A DNA stretch of 36,284 nt from the NCBI GenBank assembly GCA_000421005.1, contig ATWA01000019.1:1-36284 (forward strand), in the 5' to 3' direction. Under the pieces are notes generated by a model. The model was not told where the DNA came from. It was given only the letters and a program-made list of their open reading frames with translations, and ran no database searches. Position numbers and translations under genes: made by a program. Shown one piece after another: positions 16,815 to 24,346 of this stretch (position 1 is its first letter; each line of letters begins with the position of its first letter). Origin of the DNA: Clostridiales bacterium NK3B98 (lineage in GTDB: Bacteria > Bacillota > Clostridia > Oscillospirales > Oscillospiraceae).

Positions 16815-18302
16815 ATGACAATGGCATACACAAACAGTAAACTTGTGGCCTATACGAAACTCAGCCCGAACCATTCCGGGCAGCGGACCCACAGCATTGA
16901 CCGCATCACGCCCCACTGCGTGGTCGGGCAGTGTACGGCAGAGGGGCTTGGGGACTGGTTCGCCAGGACATCGACCCAGGCATCCAGTAACTACGGCATC
17001 GACAGGGACGGCAGGGTCGGCCTTTATGTTGAGGAGAAGAACCGTTCCTGGTGCTCTTCTTCCAACGCCAACGACCAGAGGGCTGTCACCATCGAGTGTG
17101 CGTCCGATACATCCGAACCGTACGCATTCCGTGACGCGGTCTACCAGAAACTGGTCACCCTGTGCGTGGATATCTGCAGGCGTAATGGGAAGGACAAACT
17201 GATCTGGTTCGGGGATAAGGATAAAACACTGGATTACACGCCGAAGCCCGGAGAGATGGTCCTGACCGTGCACAGGTGGTTTGCGAACAAGTCCTGCCCC
17301 GGCAACTGGATGTATGCGAGGATGGGCGACCTGGCCCAGCGGGTCACTGCGCAGCTCGGAAACGGTGCGCCAGATAACTCGCCGGCGAAGGGGACACAGG
17401 CATCTTCCCTGAAGGAACTGTCCGAGGCAGACGCGATCAGGAAAGTCAGTGCGCTGTTTACCGCTGACCAGAAAAAGAGCGGAATCCTGGCATCGGTATC
17501 CCTGGCACAGTTCATCCTCGAATCCGGCTACGGAAAATCTGAACTGGCGCAGAACGCCAACAACGTATTCGGCATGAAGAAGTCCCTGTCTGGGAATACC
17601 TGGGGCGGCTCTTCGTGGGATGGGAAGTCGGTATACACCAAGAAGACGAAGGAACAGAACAGTGACGGCTCTTATGTTATGGTCACGGCTGATTTCCGCA
17701 AATACCCGTGTATCGAGGACTCCATTGCCGACCATTCCGCATACCTGCTTGGAGCGGTGAACGGCAGCAAGCCCCGCTATGCAGGGCTTAAGGAATGCAC
17801 GGATTATAAGAAGGCGGTACAGATCATCAAGGACGGCGGGTATGCCACGAGCCTTACCTATGTACAGAAACTCTGCTCCATCATCGAGCGGTGGGAGCTG
17901 ACGCAGTACGATGCCGTGCCGGGTGAAAGCACAGTGGAGTGGTACCGCGTACGTAAGGCCTGGGCGGACAGCAAGTCCCAGAAGGGTGCATTCAAGGAGC
18001 TGCCCAACGCAAAGAAATGTGCTGATGAGAACCCGGGATACAGTGTTTTCGATAACAACGGGAAAGCCGTCTATACCGGGAAGGGCACTGCCTCCCCCCT
18101 GCCGTTCCTTGCCAGGGTCAGCATCGATGACCTCAATATCCGCAGGGGACCCGGGACGGATTATTCCCGTACTGGGCAGTACACCGGGAAAGGCGTGTTC
18201 ACCATCGTGGAAGTAAGGAACGGACAGGGTTCTTCCTCCGGGTGGGGCAGGCTGAAATCCGGCGCAGGATGGATCTCGCTCGATTATGCTGCCAGGGTCT
18301 GA
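16815..18302 (+). CDS. Modular endolysin: amidase, glucosaminidase and SH3 wall-binding
   Basis: This 495-aa enzyme cuts peptidoglycan for phage release. Residues about 15-165 form an N-acetylmuramoyl-L-alanine amidase (Amidase_2/PGRP) with likely zinc ligands His34 (ITPHCVVG), His153 (TVHRWF) and Cys161 (KSCPGNW). Residues about 200-365 form a glucosaminidase-like domain (SLAQFILESGYGKSELAQNA, NNVFGMKK). After a linker, residues about 435-495 form a bacterial SH3 domain (LNIRRGPGTDYSRTG, GWGRLKSGAGWI). The start at 16815 has an AAAGGAC site; an ATG at 16821 is an alternative. A second, diverged SH3 end of the same architecture occurs at 28440-28718. Confidence 0.93.
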   Translation: MTMAYTNSKLVAYTKLSPNHSGQRTHSIDRITPHCVVGQCTAEGLGDWFARTSTQASSNYGIDRDGRVGLYVEEKNRSWCSSSNANDQRAVTIECASDTSEPYAFRDAVYQKLVTLCVDICRRNGKDKLIWFGDKDKTLDYTPKPGEMVLTVHRWFANKSCPGNWMYARMGDLAQRVTAQLGNGAPDNSPAKGTQASSLKELSEADAIRKVSALFTADQKKSGILASVSLAQFILESGYGKSELAQNANNVFGMKKSLSGNTWGGSSWDGKSVYTKKTKEQNSDGSYVMVTADFRKYPCIEDSIADHSAYLLGAVNGSKPRYAGLKECTDYKKAVQIIKDGGYATSLTYVQKLCSIIERWELTQYDAVPGESTVEWYRVRKAWADSKSQKGAFKELPNAKKCADENPGYSVFDNNGKAVYTGKGTASPLPFLARVSIDDLNIRRGPGTDYSRTGQYTGKGVFTIVEVRNGQGSSSGWGRLKSGAGWISLDYAARV

Positions 18303-18467
18303 CGGAACAGCAGGACACGTGGAACGGCTGAATCCTATTTCCTTATATATATAATACACATATTCTTTATACACTGATTCCCCCGTGGATTTCACAAGGC
18401 AATAGGGATTCTCGTGTTCCACGTGTTCCGTGCCCTGGAAACGGTGGCGTCGGTGTAACAGGTAATT
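18303..18467. other. A+T-rich intergenic segment enclosed by an inverted repeat
   Basis: Between endolysin and the next terminator, ACACGTGGAAC (18315-18325) recurs inverted at 18416-18426. The inner match GAATCC/GGATTC (18330-18335 with 18406-18411) extends it and an outer CGGAACA/TGTTCCG (18303-18309 with 18424-18430) also fits. The enclosed roughly 70 bases are A+T-rich with a TATATATATAATAC run. Candidate recombinase or regulator binding site, attachment site, or structured RNA; nothing decides between them. Confidence 0.5.
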
Positions 18468-18508
18468 GGCCTGCTGGTGTCTTTGGATGCCGGCAGGCCG
18501 CTTTTTTT
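18468..18508 (+). terminator. Strong terminator after lysis cassette
   Basis: A 10-bp stem GGCCTGCTGG/CCGGCAGGCC (18468-18477 with 18490-18499, one T-G pair) with a 12-base loop is followed by a run of seven T. It closes the late operon before the integration genes. Confidence 0.88.
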
Positions 18509-18595
18509 ATGTCCTCCCCTTCCTTCCGCGGGGTTGATTTTTCCGGTAAGGGACAGGGGAAGTGGAACAGTTTCCCCGGAGAGGAGGACGAGGCT

Positions 18596-18811
18596 ATGCA
18601 GGTGACGAAGATCACGACCCCACTGGCGGAGGTCACCGTTCCGGAGCACAGGTACACGCAGGAGCAGCTGCAGAATGAATTCAATTACATCCGTGCCGAG
18701 AAGGCCACGAAGAAGATGCTCGAAAAGGGGCTTATAACTGTGGATGAATTCAACAAGATCATGGCTGAAAACAAGCGGATATTCTCACCTTATCTTGCAG
18801 CAATCCTTTGA
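18596..18811 (+). CDS. SHOCT-like small protein
   Basis: This 71-aa protein has a C-terminal EKGLITVDEFNKIMAENK pattern, the short oligomerisation-type SHOCT motif that occurs in small proteins encoded directly ahead of clostridial serine recombinase clusters. Role is unknown; a recombination directionality or accessory factor is possible but only inferred from place. The ATG at 18596 follows GAGAGGAGGACG with good spacing, so the longer open frame from 18509 is rejected. The gene is 64 bases upstream of the first recombinase. Confidence 0.75.
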   Translation: MQVTKITTPLAEVTVPEHRYTQEQLQNEFNYIRAEKATKKMLEKGLITVDEFNKIMAENKRIFSPYLAAIL

Positions 18812-18875
18812 ATTATAAGTTGCTATTTCCGTGGGTATACGGGAACATGTCACGTACCGAAAGGAGGACTTTGGC

Positions 18876-20438
18876 ATGAAGGTAATTACAAAAATCGAGC
18901 CTTCGGATGCCCTTGCGGCAAAGAAGAAAAAGCGTGTCGCGGCTTACTGCCGGGTCTCCACAGGGATGGACGACCAGCTCGTAAGCCTGGAAACGCAGAA
19001 GAGCCACTATGAGGACTACATCAGCGCAAACCCCGAGTGGGAATACGCGGGCCTTTATTATGACGAAGGCATCACCGGCACGAAGAAGGAACTGCGGCCG
19101 GCACTGATGCAGATGATCGCCGACTGCGAGGACGGCAGGATCGACTATATTGTCACCAAGTCACTCAGCCGTTTCGCACGGAACACGACCGACTGCCTGG
19201 AACTGGTGCGGAAACTCCTTGACCTCGGCATCCCGGTCTACTTCGAAAAGGAGAACCTGGACACGGGTTCAATGGAGAGCGAACTGCTGCTTTCCATCAT
19301 GAGCAGCCTCGCAGAGAGCGAATCCGTATCAATCTCGGAAAACAGCAAGTGGGGCGTCCGGCACCGGTTCGAGAACGGGACGTTCAAGATTGGGTACGCC
19401 CCATACGGCTACAGTGTGAAGGACGGGGTATTTTCCATCCGCAAGGAAGAGGCAGAGTGGGTGCGGTACATCTTTTCCGAGACGCTGCGCGGAAAAGGCA
19501 GTGCGGCCATAGCCAGGGACCTGAATGAAAAGCAGGTGCCGACCCGCCGGAACGGCACGTGGACGGCATCCACCATCCGGGGAATCCTCAGGAATGAGAA
19601 ATATACCGGGGACTGCCTGTTCCAGAAGACCTATTCCGATTTCCGCTTTAAGCGCCATGCAAACAGGGGCGAACGGGACCAGTTCTACATGGAAGGACAC
19701 CACGAGGCAATTATCAGCCGTGAAGATTTCGATGCGGTCGGCTTACTGGTCGAGCAGCATGCGAAGGAGAAGAACATAAAGAAGGCTGACAAAAAGTACC
19801 AGAACAGGTACCCGTTCACCGGAAAGATCGTCTGCGGGAACTGCGGGTCGCCGTTCAAGCGGAAGGTAAACTACACCGGGAACCTCCGGTATCCTTCCTG
19901 GGTCTGCCGGGAGCACATCGACCACAAGGAGAACTGCACGCTTAAGGCCATCCGGGAGGAAGATATCGAGCGGGCGTTCATGACGGTGATGAACAAGCTG
20001 GCATACGGACGGAAGGAAGTCCTGCAGACGCTCCTTGACGCCCTCCGTGGCGAGACCCACAAGGCAAGCCTGCGCAGGATCAACGACATAGACGCACGGC
20101 TTGAGCAGAACACCGAACGGCGGCAGACCCTTACGTCGATCATGGCGAAGGGATACCTTGAACCGGCGCTTTATACAAAGGAGTGCAACGAACTTGCCGT
20201 GGAGGCTGACAGCCTTGCTGCAGAAAAGGACCGCCTGGTGCAGGAGGTCAACGGCAATATGAAAAAGACGGACGCACTCGGGGAACTGCTGCGGTTCACC
20301 AACCACTGCGGGATGCTCACGGAATTCGACGGGACGCTGGTGGAACGGTTTCTCGACCATATCACAGTGCATTCAAGGGACGAGGCCACCTTCCACCTAA
20401 AATGCGGGCTTGAAGTGAAAGAGAGGTTTTCCAGATGA
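18876..20438 (+). CDS. Large serine recombinase A
   Basis: This 520-aa site-specific recombinase has an N-terminal resolvase domain with AYCRVSTGMDDQ and catalytic Ser28, the SLSRFARNT arginine region, a recombinase domain (residues about 165-300, with GYAPYGYSV and ILRNEKYTGDCLFQKT), a zinc ribbon starting at Cys320-x-x-Cys323, and a coiled-coil C-terminus. It would cut and join attachment sites through a serine-DNA bond. The start at 18876 has AAAGGAGGAC upstream. It is translationally coupled to the small recombinase-domain protein (ATGA overlap). Confidence 0.93.
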   Translation: MKVITKIEPSDALAAKKKKRVAAYCRVSTGMDDQLVSLETQKSHYEDYISANPEWEYAGLYYDEGITGTKKELRPALMQMIADCEDGRIDYIVTKSLSRFARNTTDCLELVRKLLDLGIPVYFEKENLDTGSMESELLLSIMSSLAESESVSISENSKWGVRHRFENGTFKIGYAPYGYSVKDGVFSIRKEEAEWVRYIFSETLRGKGSAAIARDLNEKQVPTRRNGTWTASTIRGILRNEKYTGDCLFQKTYSDFRFKRHANRGERDQFYMEGHHEAIISREDFDAVGLLVEQHAKEKNIKKADKKYQNRYPFTGKIVCGNCGSPFKRKVNYTGNLRYPSWVCREHIDHKENCTLKAIREEDIERAFMTVMNKLAYGRKEVLQTLLDALRGETHKASLRRINDIDARLEQNTERRQTLTSIMAKGYLEPALYTKECNELAVEADSLAAEKDRLVQEVNGNMKKTDALGELLRFTNHCGMLTEFDGTLVERFLDHITVHSRDEATFHLKCGLEVKERFSR

Positions 20439-20854
20439 GACAGGGACATTTGCCATATGGGTACAGGATCGTGGACGGCATGGCTGTCATTGACGAAGTC
20501 CAGGCCGCACAGGTTCGCGGGATATTTGAAGCATACCTTTCCGGCAAGGGCTACGTTGACGCGGCCAGGTCCGTGGGGCTTGAGATGTACCACAGCAGTG
20601 TCAAAAGGATGCTGCAGACCAGGCACTACCTCGGCGATGACTTTTACCCGGCGATCATAAGCCAGGAGACCTTTGACGCCGCCGAAGCGGAGCGCCTGCG
20701 CCGGATCGAATACTGGGGACGGAAATGGGATAAGAAGCCAAAGGTGCAGAAACCCATCCCCACCAGTTTCCGCTTGGGTGCGGTGGCACAAAAATACAAG
20801 GATCCATATAAACAGGCTGCCTACGCTTACAGCCTTATCGAAAGCGGGGAATGA
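20435..20854 (+). CDS. Stand-alone recombinase-domain protein, no catalytic domain
   Basis: This 139-aa protein contains only the DNA-binding recombinase domain of large serine recombinases ([12 protein letters not shown] at the start, [48 protein letters not shown]). The resolvase domain with the catalytic serine is absent, and so are the zinc ribbon and coiled coil. It sits between two full recombinases with ATGA overlaps on both sides, so it is a conserved component and not debris. A DNA-bridging or regulatory partner of the two enzymes is the simplest inference. Confidence 0.85.
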   Translation: MRQGHLPYGYRIVDGMAVIDEVQAAQVRGIFEAYLSGKGYVDAARSVGLEMYHSSVKRMLQTRHYLGDDFYPAIISQETFDAAEAERLRRIEYWGRKWDKKPKVQKPIPTSFRLGAVAQKYKDPYKQAAYAYSLIESGE

Positions 20855-22422
20855 ACATGGCAACAGTAACGATGATCCCTGCCCGGCAGAGGGTCGGGAG
20901 CAGGAAAAAAGAAGACAGCGCCCCGAAACTGAGGGTGGCGGCTTACTGCCGTGTCTCTACAGAGACGGACGAACAGGCCACCAGTTATGAGGCGCAGATC
21001 GAGCATTACACGGAATACATCAGGAAGAACCCCTCATGGGAGTTTGCCGGGATATACGCCGATGACGGTATCTCCGGGACGAACACCAAAAAGCGTGAAG
21101 AGTTCAACCGCCTGATCGCCGACTGCATGGAGGGCAGGATCGACATGGTGGTCACGAAGTCGATCAGCCGTTTCGCGAGGAACACCCTCGACTGCCTGAA
21201 ATACATCCGGCAGCTGAAAGACAAGAACATCGCCGTCTTCTTCGAGAAGGAAGGCATCAATACCCTGGATGCAAAGGGCGAGGTGCTGCTGACCATCATG
21301 GCCTCGCTTGCACAGCAGGAGAGCCAGAGCCTCTCACAGAACGTCCGTCTCGGCCTTCAATACCGCTACCAGCAGGGCAAGGTGCAGGTCTGTGCCAACC
21401 GGTTCCTTGGGTACGACAAGGACAAGGACGGTAACCTCGTCATCAACCCGGAAGAGGCGGAGGTCGTAAAACGGATCTACCGCGAATACCTCGAAGGCAG
21501 GAGTTACTACGACATTGGCAAAGGGCTGACGGCGGACGGGATCAAAACGGCAGCGGGCAAGGATGTATGGCTTGCCAGTACGCTGAAGAAGATATTGCAG
21601 AACGAGAAATACATCGGGGATGCCCTCCTGCAGAAGACGGTCACCACTGATTTCCTGACGAAGAAGCGGGTGGCCAACAAAGGCATCGTACCGCAGTACT
21701 ATGTAGAGAACAGCCATGAGGCGATCATCCCCCGCGAGATTTATATGCAGGTCCAGGAGGAGATCGTCCGCCGGGCACACCTGCAGACGGGGACCGGCAA
21801 GCGGCGGGTCTATAGCGGGAAGTACGCCCTGTCGAGCATCGTGTTCTGCGGGCACTGCGGGGACGTGTTCCAGCGGACCCACTGGAGCCTGCCGAGTGGC
21901 AAGACGATCGTATGGCGGTGCGTGAGCCGGCTGCGCAAGAAGACGAGCGGGATAGACTGCCCGGCAAGGACGGTAACGGAGGCAGACCTGCACAAGGTCA
22001 TCGTTACCGCCGTCAATCAGGCACTGGACGAAAGGGACTCCTTCCTCCCTGCCCTGAAAGAAAGCGTCGGGAAGGCGCTTTCAAGTTCGAACAGCAGGCT
22101 TATTGCGGAGGTCGATGCGAAACTGGAAAAGCTGCAAAAGGAACTCCTGAAGAAGGCAAACGCAAAGCAGGCCTTCGACAGCATTGCAGACCAGATCGAA
22201 GACCTCCGGGAAGAGAAACGACAGCTCCTGCTCGAGGATGCCACGAACGAGGGCGTCATGCAGAAGGTGCGGGAACTGGAAGAATTCATAGACGGCCAGA
22301 ACGGTCCGGTCAACGAATATGACGAGGCGCTTGTCCGCAGGCTGATCGAGAAGGTTACCGTGTATGACGACCACTTTACGGTTGAGTTCAAGTCCGGGCT
22401 GGAGACGGACGTAATGATTTAG
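20851..22422 (+). CDS. Large serine recombinase B
   Basis: This 523-aa recombinase has catalytic Ser36 in [13 protein letters not shown], a [10 protein letters not shown] segment, a recombinase domain ([34 protein letters not shown]), a zinc ribbon ([14 protein letters not shown]) and a long C-terminal coiled coil. It is a distant paralogue of recombinase A, diverged enough to argue for distinct subunit roles. The ATG at 20851 overlaps the previous stop; an ATG at 20857 is also possible. A terminator follows at 22440. Confidence 0.93.
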   Translation: MNMATVTMIPARQRVGSRKKEDSAPKLRVAAYCRVSTETDEQATSYEAQIEHYTEYIRKNPSWEFAGIYADDGISGTNTKKREEFNRLIADCMEGRIDMVVTKSISRFARNTLDCLKYIRQLKDKNIAVFFEKEGINTLDAKGEVLLTIMASLAQQESQSLSQNVRLGLQYRYQQGKVQVCANRFLGYDKDKDGNLVINPEEAEVVKRIYREYLEGRSYYDIGKGLTADGIKTAAGKDVWLASTLKKILQNEKYIGDALLQKTVTTDFLTKKRVANKGIVPQYYVENSHEAIIPREIYMQVQEEIVRRAHLQTGTGKRRVYSGKYALSSIVFCGHCGDVFQRTHWSLPSGKTIVWRCVSRLRKKTSGIDCPARTVTEADLHKVIVTAVNQALDERDSFLPALKESVGKALSSSNSRLIAEVDAKLEKLQKELLKKANAKQAFDSIADQIEDLREEKRQLLLEDATNEGVMQKVRELEEFIDGQNGPVNEYDEALVRRLIEKVTVYDDHFTVEFKSGLETDVMI

Positions 22423-22439
22423 ACATCTTTTTTGAGCGG

Positions 22440-22467
22440 CGCTCGGGGAAACCCAGGCGTCTTTTTT
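22440..22467 (+). terminator. Terminator after recombinase cassette
   Basis: An imperfect stem CGCTCGGG/CCCAGGCG (one mismatch, one T-G pair) with a GAAA loop is followed by TCTTTTTT. It separates the recombinases from the accessory operon. Confidence 0.75.
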
Positions 22468-22470
22468 AAT

Positions 22471-22524
22471 ACTACAAAAAATATGCTTGTAAATGTAGCA
22501 ATAGTGTAGTATAATCCCTGTAGT
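22471..22524. promoter_or_regulatory. Repeated TGTAG elements over the promoter: candidate operator
   Basis: TGTAG(T/C) occurs at 22494-22499, 22505-22510 and 22519-22524, and the inverted form ACTACA at 22471-22476. The copies overlap the -35/-10 region and transcription start. They could bind the HTH protein encoded next to it (autoregulation), which is an inference. Confidence 0.5.
22487..22515 (+). promoter_or_regulatory. Sigma-A-type promoter of the accessory operon
   Basis: TTGTAA (22487-22492) and a perfect TATAAT (22510-22515) are separated by exactly 17 bases. The start codon of the first gene is at 22548, giving a short leader with AAGGAAGGGAGG as ribosome site. Confidence 0.85.
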
Positions 22525-22547
22525 GATAAGGAAGGGAGGCCAGACCT

Positions 22548-23060
22548 ATGAAAACGTATAGCGTAAAAGATATAGCGGACATGCTGAATACCAACCCGGA
22601 GACGGTGCGGAGATGGATCCGCGCAGGGAAACTCAAGGCTGACCAGACTTCCCGGAAGGATGGAAACATGGTCCGCGAGGATGACCTTTATAAATATCTC
22701 CGTTCGACTACAAAATATGCGGCGATTGCCACCGGCCTCGCTGCAACAAACCCTTTCCTCGCCCTGACTACTGCGGTGGGGGCGGGTGTCCTTGGGGCGA
22801 TAGTCACATCGCTTGCAGCCAAGCCCCCAAAAAACGGGCGTGAAGTACGTATCCTGTCTGATGATGTAAAGCGGACACTGAAAAAGAACATCACCGAGAG
22901 CGAGGAAACGATCGAGCGCAAGAAGGCGGCGATTGCCGAACTCCAGGCAGAGATCAATAAGGAACAGCAGCAGATCAGAGACTATGAAACGGCGCTTGAA
23001 CACTTGTCAGATGCAATGTCGGCCGTAAAGGGGAATGACCCCGGGGAGGTAATCGGTTAA
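22548..23060 (+). CDS. HTH protein with hydrophobic hairpin and coiled coil
   Basis: This 170-aa protein has an N-terminal MerR/excisionase-type helix-turn-helix (residues 1-52: YSVKDIADMLNTNPETVRRWI, with RAGKLKA wing). A hydrophobic segment spans about 57-91 (two short stretches with little charge), and a charged coiled coil covers about 104-158. So the DNA-binding part may be tethered to the membrane or to a hydrophobic partner. It is the first gene of the operon and could autoregulate through the TGTAG repeats at its promoter. I do not know a named family with this three-part layout. TAATG overlap couples it to the next gene. Confidence 0.8.
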   Translation: MKTYSVKDIADMLNTNPETVRRWIRAGKLKADQTSRKDGNMVREDDLYKYLRSTTKYAAIATGLAATNPFLALTTAVGAGVLGAIVTSLAAKPPKNGREVRILSDDVKRTLKKNITESEETIERKKAAIAELQAEINKEQQQIRDYETALEHLSDAMSAVKGNDPGEVIG

Positions 23061-24148
23061 TGTCAGAGAATCCCATCGTCAGAAAGAATGATGAACTTGT
23101 CCCGCAGGAAGACGGTTCGGTAGAGCCCGTGTATGGTAAAGTCCTGAAAGTCACTCCCGGGACGGAGGGCTTCGATATCAACGGGATGCTCGCCAAGCTT
23201 ATGCAGTACGCCAATATGGCGGATGCCTTGAGCCACGTCGAGCGGACCCTTGAATATGTAGTCCAGATCCCCATCAAGCACCGGGAGGCCTTTGATGCCG
23301 GGGAGGTGTTCCTTAACCAGAACACGAAGACAGGGGTCATGTGGCCGACCCTTTACGAGACCCTGGAGAATGGGAAAAGGAAGTTTGTGGACAACCTGCC
23401 CATTAAGCAGGAGGAGATCATCCACGGAAACCCGTTTGAAAGCATGGCGGTCAGCTACCACAACCTGTATATGCAGCAGCAGATTGCTGAACTGGCGGAT
23501 GCACTGCAGGAAACCTACCAGGCCGTGAGGCGTATCGAGCAGGGGCAGATGGATGACCGTATCGGGCTTCTGATGGCGGGCCGGGATCAGATCCGGTTTT
23601 CCCTAAACGCATCGCCGGAAGAGCAGATTGCCGCCATGGCACAGGGACGGGGAAACCTGCTGGTCGCTCAGAAGCAGCTGCTCCAGACCTTTAAGAGCCG
23701 TGTCAGCGGGTTTGAACCCCTCCCCGAAGGCAGCTTCTCACGGTTCTGGATGGAATTAACGCATGCTGGGTCGCACAGGAGCAGGGACCGTGAGTTCACG
23801 GAAATCCAGAAGTATTATGCGCTGTACCTCCAGGCCACACAGATGGTCGCAGCATCCTACGCCATCTGCGGCCAGATGGATGCCGCTGAGCAGGTGTTCC
23901 TTGAGGCGGAGGCGGAAATGAAGGAGATCGACTTCGGGGCATTGCAGACACTCCGTTACATCCATAAAAAGAACACGGAGATGTTCTACTACCACGCGGC
24001 AGACTATATCGCGACTGAGCGGGAGATCTGCCTGGAAGATGCACAGGAATACGATGCGATCAGCTTACAGGTAAGCGGAGAAAAATTATTGGAGGTGTTC
24101 GAGAATGGAAGAACGGAAGAGGTTTCAGAATCAGACGCTGAACAGTGA
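23060..24148 (+). CDS. Unknown 362-aa protein, accessory operon
   Basis: I do not recognise this protein. It is soluble, mostly helical by composition, with no signal peptide or membrane segment. Residues 1-60 are a polar start followed by a helix; about 130-175 reads as an amphipathic or coiled helix (LYMQQQIAELADALQETYQAV), and the remainder is helical with several aromatic residues, ending in an acidic tail. The ribosome site GGGGAGGT precedes the ATG, which overlaps the previous stop. Tight coupling to the HTH gene and to the 61-aa gene suggests one complex. A structural or adaptor role is possible. Confidence 0.7.
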   Translation: MSENPIVRKNDELVPQEDGSVEPVYGKVLKVTPGTEGFDINGMLAKLMQYANMADALSHVERTLEYVVQIPIKHREAFDAGEVFLNQNTKTGVMWPTLYETLENGKRKFVDNLPIKQEEIIHGNPFESMAVSYHNLYMQQQIAELADALQETYQAVRRIEQGQMDDRIGLLMAGRDQIRFSLNASPEEQIAAMAQGRGNLLVAQKQLLQTFKSRVSGFEPLPEGSFSRFWMELTHAGSHRSRDREFTEIQKYYALYLQATQMVAASYAICGQMDAAEQVFLEAEAEMKEIDFGALQTLRYIHKKNTEMFYYHAADYIATEREICLEDAQEYDAISLQVSGEKLLEVFENGRTEEVSESDAEQ

Positions 24149-24290
24149 GGATTATGAGAAGACCGAGGAAGGCGCACAGGCAGTAAAAAACGGCGGGAAG
24201 GTTCTCGCCGCCCTTGCCCTTGCCGTTGGGGTCGGCAAAAAGTATGGCCCGGCCCTCCTGAAGAATCTCAGCAAGCTGCGGAAGATCTGA
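24105..24290 (+). CDS. Small 61-aa hydrophobic protein
   Basis: The first 30 residues are polar and acidic, then residues 31-45 are hydrophobic (GGKVLAALALAVGVG), followed by a basic tail (KKYGPALLKNLSKLRK). The start codon at 24105 has GGAGGTG at ideal spacing and lies inside the end of the 362-aa gene, so translation is coupled. It could be a small membrane peptide or toxin-like effector; that is only inferred from the charge pattern. It is easily missed in annotation. Confidence 0.65.
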   Translation: MEERKRFQNQTLNSEDYEKTEEGAQAVKNGGKVLAALALAVGVGKKYGPALLKNLSKLRKI

Positions 24291-24346
24291 TGCAGGTGCA
24301 TCGGATTTCCCGCATGTCAAAACATAGAAACAAAGGATAGAGATAT

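Larger units (their letters stand above)
328..22467 (+). mobile_element. Siphophage-type prophage: late structural, lysis and integration region
   Basis: Gene order from portal tail, ClpP protease and capsid through connectors, tail, tape measure, fibres, holin and endolysin to serine recombinases is the canonical late module of long-tailed phages of Clostridia, all on one strand with overlapping or closely spaced genes. Terminase, replication and repressor genes are not in the window, so only part of the element is seen. The right boundary is placed at the terminator after the last recombinase. The actual attachment site is not identified. The 22.5-28.1 kb operon could also lie inside the element. 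Confidence 0.85.

Noticed and set aside
16320-18422. Minus-strand 700-codon open frame
   Set aside because: It lies across holin and endolysin, both with clear domains on the plus strand. The G+C-rich codon use leaves the antisense frame open.
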